From NCBI GenBank assembly GCA_026913215.1, contig JAPTYK010000001.1, positions 4,526,001-4,590,000 on the forward strand: a stretch of 64,000 nt of DNA, read 5' to 3'. A model generated the notes under the pieces. It was not told the DNA's origin. It was given only the letters and a program-made list of their open reading frames with translations, and made no database searches. The position numbers and the translations under genes are program-made. Source of the stretch: Streptomyces diastatochromogenes. GTDB taxonomy: Bacteria > Actinomycetota > Actinomycetes > Streptomycetales > Streptomycetaceae. Numbering within the stretch: position 1 is the first letter of the stretch; every line of letters begins with the position of its first letter. Positions 22,401 through 31,586 of the stretch are shown here, in pieces.

Positions 22401-23539
22401 TCACTGGACGTAGGTGGCGGTGATGCGGAGGGCGCGGCCCGCGGTCAGGAGGCCGTTGGCGGACCAGGTGCGCAGGTTGATCTCGCCGGTGGTCAGGACC
22501 GAGGCGCTGCCGTGGCCGTAGCCGTCGGAGGCGGTGGCCTCGATGTTGAACTCCGGGCGCCAGCCGACGGGCAGGACGCACACCAGCTCGTCGGTGATGT
22601 TGCCGGCCGAGGTGGCGGTGATGTCGGCGCCGGCACGGGTGACGTTGACGTTGAAGGAGACGACCCGCGGGTCCTGCGGGCGTTGAAGAACCCCAGGGTC
22701 CAGCCGGCCTGCGCGGTGGCCCCGCTGGTGATGGCCTCCACCTCGACCGGCGGCTGGTAGGCGACCCAGGCGCTGCCGTTCCAGCGCTGGAGCTGGCCGC
22801 CGTTGTAGTCCCGGTACTGGCCGGTGTAGCTGCCGGTGGTGATCGTGCCGCTGGGCGCGATGCCGCCGATCTCCTTGGGGTAGGCGACCCAGGCGGTGCC
22901 GTCCCAGCGCTGGAGGAAGTGGGCGTTGTCGTTGTCCTGGTACTGGCCCGGGTAGGAGCCGGGCACGCCGGCGTTGTTGTAGACGGGCAGGATGCCGCCG
23001 GAGGAGACGGTGGTGACGCGCAGGTCGGTGGCGGCGCCGCCCGCCCAGTCGATGCCGCCGGTGCCGGCGGAGGCGCCCTTCTTCACCTTCACCGTGAACA
23101 GCGTCAGGGAGCGGGCGGGGGCGGCCGGGGCGGCCGGGACGGCCGCCGGGGTGCCCTTGACGATCTCGATGCCGGCCTCGTACTTGCCGAGGGCGTCCGC
23201 GTCGTTGTCGTAGACGCGGACGACGACGAGGTCGATGCGGTCGTTGAGCGGGTCGCCGTCGGCGAAGGTGATGGTGATGTCCTCGTCGAGGGCGACGGGG
23301 TAGGCGCCGTCGGTGTTGCCGCCCTGGACGACTGCCTTGCCGTGGTAGACGGTGGCCGTCATCGGGCCGGTGGAGTTCATCCACAGGCCGCCGACCCGGT
23401 ACTTGCCGTCGTAGGTTCCGGGCAGGATGCCGGAGCGGACACCGAGCGGGTTGACGGGGGTGGTGGTGCCGAGGTTGGTGATGCGGGTGTTCTGGCGGGT
23501 CTGCCCGGTGGGCATCAGCCATCCGGAACGTACGGGCAT
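22401..23539 (-). CDS. Receptor-binding tail protein 3 (one frameshift)
   Basis: The third of three paralogues, about 379 aa. The N-terminal attachment domain is MPVRSGWLMPTGQTRQNTRI, followed by VRSGILPGTYDGKYRVGG. Two copies of a GQYRD..LQRWDGTAWVAYPK repeat lie near residues 210-270. The C-terminus is short and beta-rich (ending LRITATYVQ) and differs from its paralogues. One C is lost near 22675 (in NAPQDPRVVS). It is inferred to recognise the target cell surface. It lies upstream of the hub gene. Confidence 0.8.
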
Positions 23540-23588
23540 GGGTGGACTCCTGTCGTGGGGCGGCGGGCGGGGGGCGGGTGACGGCCGG

Positions 23589-24779
23589 TCAGTACTGCGG
23601 GTCGACGCGGATGAACGCGTTGTCGTACCAGGCCTGCGCGCCCACGCTGTTGGGGTAGATCCGGTACTGGAAGGTGAAGGTGTAGGTGAGGCCCGGGGTG
23701 AGGCCCGACAGGCGCCGGTTCATCGACAGCGTGGTGAAGTTCTCGCTGGCGCCGATCACGGCGTACTCGTCGTCCGGCTCCTGGATGACGTTGCTGCCCT
23801 GCGTGAGCCGGAGCGCGAGGTAGCCGTAGTAGTCCTTGTGGGACCGCAGCCGGGCGCCGTAGTGGACGAGCACGGACTTCGACGACGGGGCGACGAAGGA
23901 GAGCGTGACCGGGTTCTGGACCGTGTCGAGCAGGGTGCTCGTGTACGTGGTCGACGTGGTGTAGCCCGCGTCCGTGAGGTCCGTGTAGTACGGGCCGGGG
24001 CGGGCCGCCTTCCAGTCGGTGCCGTCGAAGCGCTGGAGCTCGCCGTAGGCGCCGTCCCGGTACTGGCCGGTGTAGCTCGCCTGGAGGGTGGACGCGGAGG
24101 CCGGGACGATGCCGCCGACCGCCTCCGGGTAGGCGACCCACTTGCCGCCGTCCCAGCGCTGGAACTGGTTGTTCGGGGTGTCCTGGTACTGGCCCGGGTG
24201 GGCGCCCGGCAGGACCTGGTTCTCGACCGGGAGGATGCCGCCGAGGGAGACGACCGGCGTGCGCAGGTCCTTCAGGGCGGTGCCCCACGGGATGCCGCCG
24301 TTGCCCGCGCTGGCGCCGGCCGGGACCGTCACCTCGTACAGCGGGAGGCTGCGCGGCGGGGCCGCCGGCGCCTTGGGGGCCTGGCCGGGCACGCCCTGGA
24401 CGATCTCGATCCTGGCCTCGTTGCGGGTGCTGCCGTCGTAGAGGTTGTCGTAGACCTTCAGGACGACCAGGTCGACCCGGCCGTACTGGGCGTCGCCCGC
24501 GGCGAAGGTGATCTGCTCGGCGGCCGGCAGGGCCACCGGGTAGACGCCCTGGGAGATGTCGCCCTGGATGACGGCCCGGCCCTCGGCGACGGTGGCCGTC
24601 ATGGCGGAGGCCTTGTCCATCCAGAAGCCGGACAGCCGGAACTTGCCGCTGTAGGAGCCCGGCAGGATGCCGGAGCGGACCTGGACGGGGTTGACCATGG
24701 TGGTCGCGCCGACCTGGTTGAGGCGGGTGTCCTCGCGGGTCTGGCCGGTCTCGGCGACCCAGCTGCTGCGCAGGTTCAC
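23589..24779 (-). CDS. Receptor-binding tail protein 2
   Basis: A 396-aa paralogue with no break. GTG at 24779 (VNLRSSWVAETGQTREDTRL) is preferred to an ATG 12 bases upstream: it has GGAG six bases before it and aligns with the other two copies. The N-terminal domain is shared (VRSGILPGSYSGKFRLSGFW), with two WDGGKWVAYPE-type repeats. The C-terminal domain (about residues 270-396) is unique and beta-rich (SKSVLVHYGARLRSHKDYYG), like a jelly roll or discoidin-type binding domain. The divergent tip suggests a distinct receptor. Confidence 0.83.
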   Translation of the reverse strand: MNLRSSWVAETGQTREDTRLNQVGATTMVNPVQVRSGILPGSYSGKFRLSGFWMDKASAMTATVAEGRAVIQGDISQGVYPVALPAAEQITFAAGDAQYGRVDLVVLKVYDNLYDGSTRNEARIEIVQGVPGQAPKAPAAPPRSLPLYEVTVPAGASAGNGGIPWGTALKDLRTPVVSLGGILPVENQVLPGAHPGQYQDTPNNQFQRWDGGKWVAYPEAVGGIVPASASTLQASYTGQYRDGAYGELQRFDGTDWKAARPGPYYTDLTDAGYTTSTTYTSTLLDTVQNPVTLSFVAPSSKSVLVHYGARLRSHKDYYGYLALRLTQGSNVIQEPDDEYAVIGASENFTTLSMNRRLSGLTPGLTYTFTFQYRIYPNSVGAQAWYDNAFIRVDPQY

Positions 24780-24813
24780 GGGGTTCTCCAATCGGGGAGG
24801 TGGGAGGAGGGGG

Positions 24814-26002
24814 TCAGGACCTGATCCACTGGGCGGTGAGGGTGGTGTAGTAGCCGGAGCCGCCGAGGGTGCGGACGGGCGCGGTGGCGTTGTGGTAGCC
24901 CGCGAGCTGGAGCACGTTGCCCGCGGTGAGCTTGACCAGGCCGTCGCCGCCGACGCTCGTGGTGCCCATGGACGCCGCGGCCATCCAGGTCAGCCGGGAG
25001 TAGCCGACGCCGCCGACGAGGAGACGGGCGCCGCGGATGCCGGTGGTGGAGTCGCCGTACCAGTTGATGTTGGCGCCGACCCGCCACCAGCCGGTGCGCG
25101 GGACGACGAAGCTGTCGGTGCCGTTCCAGCCGTTGAAGTCGTCGATGTCGACGTAGTTCAGGGTGATCGGCGTCCACGCGTTCTGCGGGACGCTCTGCAT
25201 CGTGGTCTGCGAGGCGCTGAAGAGGACGGTCGCCTTGCCCTCGGCGTACTGCCAGGCGGAGCCGTCCCAGCGCTGCAGGATGCCCGCGTTGTCGCGGTAC
25301 TGGCCGGCGTAACTCCCGGTGGTCGCCGTGCCGTTCGGGGCGATGCCGCCGAGCGCCTTGGGGTAGGCGACCCAGGCCGTGCCGTCCCAGCGCTGCAACT
25401 GGCCCGACACGTCGCGGTACTGGCCGGCGTACACGCCGTTGAAACCGCTGGTCGGCATGATGCCGCCGAGCGCCGTCATCGGGTAGTGCTTGGTGGTGAC
25501 GACGCCCGGGGCGGTCCACTGGACGCCGCCGGTGCCGGCGGAGGTGCCGGCAGGCACCGAGACGGTGTAGAGCGGGAAGGAGCTGCCGGGGCCCGAGGCG
25601 GGGATCTGGGGGGTGGCCGAGGGCGTGCCCTTGATCAGCCGGATCACGGCGTCGGTGGCGCCGCTCTTGTCGTAGGCGTCGTCGAGGACGGCCAGTTCGA
25701 TGACGTCGATCCGGCCGTACTGCGGGTCGCCGTCGGCGAGGGTGAGGGTCTCGGGGCGGTCACCGCGATCATGTACGCGCCCTGGGGGTGTCGTAGCCCT
25801 GGATCACGGCCCGGCCGGTGCCGATGGTGCACTGCATCGCGGAGGCGCCGGTCAGGCGAAGCCGCCCGGCACGATGCCGGGCCGCGAGCGCAGCGGCGGC
25901 AGGTGGTGCTCGCGCCGCTGGGGTGAGCAGCGCGGACAGGGCGATCCGGGTGTCCTCGCGGGTCTGTCCGGTGGACTGGAGCCAGGCGGCCCGTACCGTC
26001 AT
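24814..26002 (-). CDS. Receptor-binding tail protein 1, C1q-like tip (several frameshifts)
   Basis: A paralogue of about 396 aa. The N-terminus MTVRAAWLQSTGQTREDTRI and the core RLTGASAMQCTIGTGRAVIQ match the other two. Two LQRWDGTAWVAYPK-type repeats follow. The last 140 residues have a C1q/TNF-like jelly-roll pattern (VPQNAWTPITLNYVDIDD, then FVVPRTGWWRVGANINWYGD and VKLTAGNVLQLAGYH). That is a common trimeric tip in actinophage fibres. Indels between 25755 and 25930 disturb the N-terminal third. It is the first receptor-binding gene after the distal tail protein. Confidence 0.8.
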
Positions 26003-26045
26003 GGGTTCACTCCTTCGGGGTTCACGGGGCGGAGGGGGACGCCGG

Positions 26046-26968
26046 TCACCATTCGGCGCTGCGCCAGCGGACCGTCATCAGGGCGTCGGGGGTGGCCGCG
26101 TCGGGCCGGAACGACAGCTCGGTGCGGCCCGGTTCGAGGAGGAACAGCTCCTCGGGGCTGGAATCGGCCATCGCGGTGTGCCGGCGGGAGGCGGTGTTGT
26201 TGAGCATCACCGTGCCGTTGGCGGTGTCGACGACGAGCTCGTCGCCGGCGGCCAGGTCGATCGCGTACCGCAGCCGGCGCTTGGAGACCCGCTCGGTGAC
26301 GGTCGGCATGGAGCAGGGGCCGCGGAAGACGATCACCGGGTGGGTGGCGGCGGAGCCGGTGTTCTCGGCGACGGCGTCACCCGTGGACTTGGCCTGGCCC
26401 CAGTTGAGCGGCCAGGTCAGCGGCCAGGTGAGGCCGGACTCGGGCTGCGGGGAGTGGTGGAGGCGGACTGCTCGTTGACGCCGTAGCGGCGCGGGTCGGA
26501 GGCCAGCCACTGGATCGACATCTTCGAGCTGCCCTGGGTGGCGAAGCCCTGGTCGGCGGGGACCACGCGCTGGGCGATCCGGGCGCGCACGGCGAGGAGT
26601 TCGCCGTGCAGCCGGACGGTGAGCCAGCGCTCCTCGTCGAGGAGGGCGAGCGCCTGGCGCAGGGCGCGGACGGCGCCGGTGGCGGCGTCCTGGTCCGGCA
26701 TCAGCACGACCGTGCCGCTGATCTTGCGCGGCTTGGCGTACCGGGAGCCGGGCCAGGCGCCGTGCGAGGTGGGCCGGTCGGCGTCGGAGGAGTCGTACTC
26801 GGGGAGGTCCTCCCAGCCCTGGAGGCCGGTCCGGTCGACGTTGAAGGGCGTGCCGGGGCCGATGAGGAGCCCGGCCCACTGGATCTGCCCGTCCTGGGTG
26901 ATCAGCGAGCCGGGCGCGAGGTCGGCGGTGAGGTCGTTTCCGGCGTAGGGGGTCGTGGTCTCGGCCAT
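26046..26968 (-). CDS. Distal tail protein (Dit-like) (one frameshift)
   Basis: About 307 aa. The N-terminal half (WAGLLIGPGTPFNVDRTGLQ, then SRYAKPRKISGTVVLMPD) and the ring domain with LRQALALLDEERWLTVRLHG match the phage tail family protein that forms the hexameric ring joining tube and baseplate. The C-terminus is a beta domain (VVDTANGTVMLNNTASRR). One C is lost near 26455 (TTPPQPESGLT). It follows the tape-measure genes, exactly where Dit lies in siphophages. Confidence 0.85.
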
Positions 26969-27016
26969 GGGGCCGTCACCTCACTTCTGAGGGGGCTGGT
27001 GTCGGGCGGGAAGGGC

Positions 27017-28272
27017 TCAGCCGTGGGCGGCGAGGAGGAAGAGCAGGTCCTCCGCGGTCGACCGGGGGCCGGCGCCCGGGTCCTCGTGGAACTCCGTGAT
27101 GCGGTGCGGCTGCCGGGGAGCCTCGGTGAGGGCCGGGACGCGCCGGTTGTCGAGCGCGGTGAGCGGGTCGATGCGCGGCGCGCTGTCGGCGCCGGGGAAG
27201 ACGAGACCGCCCTCGGCGAGCATCGGGATCTTGTCGATGTCGACGCCGAAGTGCTTGCCGAGGAAGTCGAAGCTCAGCTTGTTGAGCCCGTCGATGATCC
27301 AGTTGGCGAAGGCGATGAGCCCGTTGATCGGTCCCTTGACGACCCCCAGCACGGCGGTCAGGGCGCCCTTGATCAGCTCGCCCATGCCGTGCAGGGCCTT
27401 GCCGACCGCGTCCTTGGCGTGCCGGAAGAAGCCGGGGATCTTGTCGGTGAAGAAGGACAGGAACGGGTGGATCGCGTTCTTGATGCCGCCGATGGTGCTC
27501 GAAGCGATGCCGCGCAGGGCGTTGGTGGCGGAGGAGACGGAGGACCGGACGTGGGAGAAGCCGTTGACGGCGTCCCCGATGATCTTCAGGAAGGTCGTGA
27601 AGACGGTCAGATAGCCCTTGAAGTACGTCGCGACCACCTGGCCGATCAGCTTCAGGACCGGCTGGAGGAACGTCCAGACCGACTGGAAGCCCTTCAGGGC
27701 CGCCTGGAACACCTGCCGCATGATCTTCTGGCCGGTCTCGCTGGTCATCGCGTAGTCGATGAGCCAGGCGGCGACCGGCAGGAGGATGCCGACGAGGAAG
27801 CCGATCGGGTTGGCCCGCATGGCGAGGTTGACGCCGATCATGGCGATCGAGGCGACGGTCATGACCGTGCCGAAGGTGTCCATCAGCTTGGTGACGACGT
27901 CGGTGACGGGCAGCAGCGGCAGCAGGAGGGTGAGGACGCCTCCGATGCCCTTGGTGAGCTTGCCGAAGCCGGACTTCGCCTTTCCGGCCCTGTCGCCGAA
28001 GGACTTGACGCCCTTGGCGGCCCGCGACTGCCCGAGCTTGCCCGCCGCGCCGGCGGCGCCCCGGCGTCCTGGCCGAAGGCGCGCACCGAGGCGGTCGCCG
28101 TCCGTGCCCCGTCGCGGAGCCGGTCGGCGCCCGAGGAGGCGCGCTGCACGGCCTGCCGGAGGCGCTGTGCGGCGGCGGTGGCCTGGCCGGCGGCTCCCGC
28201 GAAGGCGGAGAACGCCCCGGCGCTGCCCTTGAACGGCGCGAACGGGTCGAGCCCGATGGCCGCGGCACTCAT
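27017..28272 (-). CDS. Tape-measure protein 2 (one frameshift)
   Basis: About 418 aa. It starts MSAAAIGLDPFAPFKGSAGA (ATG overlapping the stop of tape measure 1). A helical Ala/Arg/Ser-rich stretch is followed by a hydrophobic segment (MRANPIGFLVGILLPVAAWLI region). A long amphipathic region full of large hydrophobics then follows (FLSFFTDKIPGFFRHAKDAV). The C-terminus STAEDLLFLLAAHG parallels tape measure 1. Tape-measure proteins set tail length and leave through the tube. One C is lost near 28062. A second tape measure is unusual (see findings). Confidence 0.82.
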
Positions 28273-29483
28273 CCGCGCGCCTTCGCCAGGTACATCAGCG
28301 CGTCCGCCGTCGACTGCGGGTCGCTGTTGCGGGCCGCGTGGTAGTGCTCGATGTGCAGCCCGGCACCGCCGCCGCCGGTGCCCGTCTGCAGCTGCGCCGT
28401 CATGCGGGCGCGCCGGGCGGTCATGGCGAGCAGCCGGTCCAGCTTGGACAGCGGTAGGACGGCCTCGGCCTCGCCGGCCTCGGCGAGGATCGCCGGGACG
28501 CCGCCGCTGCGGGGCATGACGACACCGCCGGTGGCGAGCATGGGGATGGTCGGGATGGAGACGCCGAAGGTCTTGCCGCCGACGAGGGGGACCCAGCCGG
28601 GGACGCTGACCTTGACGCCGTTGACGGCCCTGATCATCCGGTTGATCAGGCCGATGACGGCGTTGACCGGGCCGGACACGCCGCTCTTGATGCCCTCGAA
28701 CGCCCGGGACGCGATGTCCCTGAGGCCGTTCCAGATGGAGGACATCTTGTCCTTGACGGCGGTGAAGGCGCTCGGGATGGCGGTCTTGATCCAGTTCACC
28801 ACCGGAGTGATGACGGACTTGATGCCGTTCCAGACGGAGCCGACGACCGACTTGATCGCGTTCATCACCGTGGTGATGACCGTCTTCCAGATGTTGACGT
28901 AGGTCTTGATGACGGTGGCGACGGCCTTGACGACGGTCGAGACCGCCGACTTGATGCCGTTCCACACCGTCTTGATCAGCTGTCCGGCCTGCTTCATGAT
29001 CGGCCCGATGGCCTTCATGACGGAGCTGATGACCGTCTTGATGGCGTCGAAGGCCTTCTTCATGATCGTCTGCATCGTCTTCGAGCGGGTCGCCATCTCG
29101 ACGACCTTCTCGATGAGCGGCATGAAGAGTTCGAGCAGCCGGGCCAGGAAGTTGCCCTTCATGGACTTGTTGAGCTTGTCCTGGCCCTTGGCGGCCTTGC
29201 CGGCGCCCGATTCGTACTTGCCGAGCTTGCCGCCTGCGGTCTCGCCGGTCCGGCCGGCCTTCGTCATGGCCTGCTCGGCCTGGTCCGAGGCGGTCTTGAG
29301 GCCCTTGAGCTCCTTGGCGGAGCCCTGGGCGGCGCTCTTCACGGTGGTGATGCCGCGTCCGGCCGAGGACGCGCGCTGGCCGAGGCTCGACGCGGCGCGG
29401 TCGGCGGCGTCCGACGCGGACTTGAACTGCTTGAGGAACCGGACGAGTTGTTCAGTGAACGTACGAGGGACATGCCTGTCCAC
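28269..29483 (-). CDS. Tape-measure protein 1
   Basis: An intact 404-aa helical protein with low-complexity Ala/Ser/Lys/Gly segments (residues 20-110). A repetitive amphipathic region follows, with recurring VWNGIKS and VVKAV units (about residues 150-260) and then GVSIPTIPMLATGGVVMPRS, which is typical of tape-measure C-termini. It ends SDPQSTADALMYLAKARG. By the usual 1.5 angstrom per residue it predicts a tail of about 60 nm. The stop overlaps the start of tape measure 2 (ATGA). Confidence 0.87.
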   Translation of the reverse strand: MDRHVPRTFTEQLVRFLKQFKSASDAADRAASSLGQRASSAGRGITTVKSAAQGSAKELKGLKTASDQAEQAMTKAGRTGETAGGKLGKYESGAGKAAKGQDKLNKSMKGNFLARLLELFMPLIEKVVEMATRSKTMQTIMKKAFDAIKTVISSVMKAIGPIMKQAGQLIKTVWNGIKSAVSTVVKAVATVIKTYVNIWKTVITTVMNAIKSVVGSVWNGIKSVITPVVNWIKTAIPSAFTAVKDKMSSIWNGLRDIASRAFEGIKSGVSGPVNAVIGLINRMIRAVNGVKVSVPGWVPLVGGKTFGVSIPTIPMLATGGVVMPRSGGVPAILAEAGEAEAVLPLSKLDRLLAMTARRARMTAQLQTGTGGGGAGLHIEHYHAARNSDPQSTADALMYLAKARG

Positions 29484-29522
29484 CTCCGCTGATGGTGGTT
29501 GGAAGGGGGTGGGGGCGGGGCG

Positions 29523-30173
29523 TCAGGACAGGGCCGCGCTCAGCAGGTCGACCTGCCGGCGCAGCGCCGTGACGCGGTTGGTGGTGGCCTGCACCTGGGG
29601 GTCGCTGGAGGCGCTGCGGGCTCCGGCCCGGACTCCGTCGGCCCAGCGGCCGAGCCGGGCGACCTTCCGCTCGACATCGCCGATGCGCCGGTTGGAGTTT
29701 CCGAGGCGGCGTTCGAGGGCGTTGATGCGGTTGTTGGAGTTGGTGATGCGCCGCTCGGCGTTCTGGACGCGCTGGTTGGACCGCCGGAACCTCTCCAGCA
29801 TGTCCTCCTTGAGCTTGCCGATCTTGTAGTCGGCGGACTCCAGGCGCTCGGCCAGGGCGCGCGCGTCCCGCTTCGCCTTGCGGGTGTAGGAGAGGAAGCC
29901 GGACCGGGCCCGGGTGATGTGGAACTTCTTCTCCAGGACGCGCTCGATCACGGGTTCCAGGCTGAAGAGCGCCGGAACGCCCAGGAGGAAGATGTCCCAG
30001 GCGGCCTTGAGTCCGGTCACCTCGCCCTTGAGGCCCGCGTGGTCGCTGACCATCTGGGCGTATTCCCGCTTGAGCGTGGTGACCTCGTGTTCGAGGACCT
30101 TGGGTTTCTCGCCGTCCGCTTCGAGCTTCGCGACCCTCTCTTCGAGGGTCTGGGGCTTGTCGGTGTCGCCCAT
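29523..30173 (-). CDS. Coiled-coil protein of the tail locus (216 aa)
   Basis: Not recognised as a family. It starts MGDTDKPQTLEERVAKLEAD. The N-terminal coiled coil (about 10-55) is followed by a hydrophobic stretch (AAWDIFLLGVPALFSLEPVI) that may be membrane-associated. A long coiled coil follows (about 100-215) with Arg/Asn-rich heptads (NAERRITNSNNRINALERRL). It lies directly upstream of tape measure 1, in the place of a scaffold or tape-measure chaperone. That role is inferred. RBS AGGAGG is present. Confidence 0.75.
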   Translation of the reverse strand: MGDTDKPQTLEERVAKLEADGEKPKVLEHEVTTLKREYAQMVSDHAGLKGEVTGLKAAWDIFLLGVPALFSLEPVIERVLEKKFHITRARSGFLSYTRKAKRDARALAERLESADYKIGKLKEDMLERFRRSNQRVQNAERRITNSNNRINALERRLGNSNRRIGDVERKVARLGRWADGVRAGARSASSDPQVQATTNRVTALRRQVDLLSAALS

Positions 30174-30284
30174 GTGTTCCTCCTGATGGCGGCTTCGGGG
30201 AAGCCGAAGTCCCCGCCGCTCCCCTCCGGGTGGAGGGGTGCGACGGGGACTTCGTGGAGATCTGCGGTGCCGGCGGACCGGGCC

Positions 30285-30475
30285 CTAGTGGCCGCGGAGT
30301 TCGGCCAGGGCGTCGTTCCAGCCGGCGGTGTACGCGCGGATCTCGCGAGCCGCGACCTCTGCGTCGAGGGTGGCGAGCAGTGCGCGCTTGTCGAGGGACC
30401 GGGGCCGCGGAGCAACACGTCGAGGCGGTCGTGGAGCGTGTTCCCTGGGCGGCTTCCCCCGGTCTGAGACGTCAT
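30285..30475 (-). CDS. Small hypothetical protein (about 63 aa, one frameshift)
   Basis: It begins MTSQTGGSRPGNTLHDRLDV and ends (in another frame) LDAEVAAREIRAYTAGWNDALAELRGH. A small indel near 30395 is inferred, because both halves have strong G/C third-position bias. Two LexA-like boxes lie 20-58 bp upstream. Its C-terminus resembles a segment of the divergent gene at 30725 (AFTAGWAEAV against AYTAGWNDAL). It may be a small regulator or assembly partner; the function is unknown. Confidence 0.6.
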
Positions 30476-30494
30476 GGTGCCTGCCTTCCCGCTA

Positions 30495-30533
30495 TCGAAC
30501 GTACGTGCGAGGCATTGTCGAACCAAAGTTCGG
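30495..30533. promoter_or_regulatory. Two LexA-like SOS boxes
   Basis: Box 1 at 30495-30510 is TCGAAC-GTAC-GTGCGA and box 2 at 30518-30533 is TCGAAC-CAAA-GTTCGG. Each differs by one base from the actinobacterial LexA consensus TCGAAC-N4-GTTCGA. Their centres are 23 bp apart. They lie upstream of the leftward genes (30475 to tape measure and lysis) and of the rightward gene at 30725. Confidence 0.7.
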
Positions 30534-30597
30534 ACTTTGTCGAGCTCGAAACGTCTGACGGCGCGTCTCCCGGCCCCGTACCCGGGGGTATTGGTCC

Positions 30598-30618
30598 TCG
30601 AACAGAGCTTCTGTTCGA
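30598..30618. promoter_or_regulatory. Perfect 9-bp inverted repeat (possible operator)
   Basis: The arms TCGAACAGA and TCTGTTCGA flank GCT. They share TCGAAC/GTTCGA half-sites with the SOS boxes but have a 9-bp spacer. It lies 107 bp upstream of the gene starting at 30725. The regulator is unknown. Confidence 0.6.
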
Positions 30619-30724
30619 CCGGGGTACTCTGGATGGCGCGTTCCCCGGACCTGACACATTCGGGGAGCCGGGGGCGCGAGGGGCGCGTGGGGACCCTCTG
30701 GGGGGTGGAAGGCAGTGCTGACGC

Positions 30725-31555
30725 ATGGACACGGAGCCGGGCGGTAACCGGCGCGAACAGCTCGTCGACTGGCTCGAATCCCATACCGATCTGCCGCATC
30801 TCTTCGCGCGGCTCGCCGAGCTCGTCCACGTCGCCGGGTACGCCCCGGAGGACCTCGTCGTGCTGCCCCGCGCCGAGGTGGACCGCCGGGAGACCGCCGC
30901 GTTCACCGCGGGCTGGGCCGAAGCCGTGTCCGACGAACTCCCGCGCATCCGCAGGGAGTACGAGCGGCGCGTGGCCGACGCCTACGGGCAGGGCCAGGGC
31001 GACGCGCGCGGCGTACGGCGCCCGCAGCGGCGCGCGGACACCGCCCCAGGACGGCGCCCGCGTGATCCCGCTGCCGTTCGCCCGGCTCCTGGAGCCCCCG
31101 GCCGCGGTGGTCGAGGCCGAGGAGCGCGTACGCCGGGAACGGGAGCTGTTCGAACAGCGCCCCGGCCCCGAGTACGCGCCGGAGCCCGCATCCGAACCGG
31201 CGCGCGCACCCGCACCCGAACCGGCGCGCGCGCCCGAGCCCGCGCCGACGCGCCCGCCCGCGCCCCAGCCCACGGCCCTGTTCGAACCCGAGCCGGAGCA
31301 CGGGCCCGAACCGGAGCCCGACCCGGACGCCCGGGGACCGCCCAGGAGGGCCGCCCCGCAGGAACGCCCAGCCGGTGCGGAAGGTCGTGCGCGGCAAGGG
31401 CGGCCGCCCGATCGTGCCGCCGCTCGACGGCGTGCCCGGCCAGGCCGGCGGGAGCTCCGAGCGGCGCGGCCGCCGGCTCTCCGAACGGGCCAGGACCCTG
31501 GAGGAGGAGCTGGCCGCCGAGCGAGCACGGAAGCGCCCCGGAGCCCGCTTCCTGA
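30725..31555 (+). CDS. Hypothetical protein with Pro/Glu/Ala repeats (frameshifted)
   Basis: It starts MDTEPGGNRREQLVDWLESH. The first 100 residues are helical (LPHLFARLAELVHVAGYAPE). A region of repeated PEPARAPAPEP units follows (about residues 150-210), then a basic segment RKVVRGKGGRPIVPPLDGVP and a Glu-rich helix (RARTLEEELAAERAR). The frames change near 31045 (two C lost) and near 31370, so the exact end is uncertain. It is the only rightward gene inside the tail operon and is divergent from the SOS-box gene. No family was recognised. Confidence 0.6.
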   Translation: MDTEPGGNRREQLVDWLESHTDLPHLFARLAELVHVAGYAPEDLVVLPRAEVDRRETAAFTAGWAEAVSDELPRIRREYERRVADAYGQGQGDARGVRRPQRRADTAPGRRPRDPAAVRPAPGAPGRGGRGRGARTPGTGAVRTAPRPRVRAGARIRTGARTRTRTGARARARADAPARAPAHGPVRTRAGARARTGARPGRPGTAQEGRPAGTPSRCGRSCAARAAARSCRRSTACPARPAGAPSGAAAGSPNGPGPWRRSWPPSEHGSAPEPAS

Positions 31556-31586
31556 GGGGAGCGGGCGCCGGGGGCACGGGCGACTG

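Noticed and set aside
22700..25450. Repeated DNA in the three fibre genes as a CRISPR-like or independent repeat array
   Set aside because: The repeats are in frame, encode the WDGTAWVAYP protein unit and have no constant spacer size.
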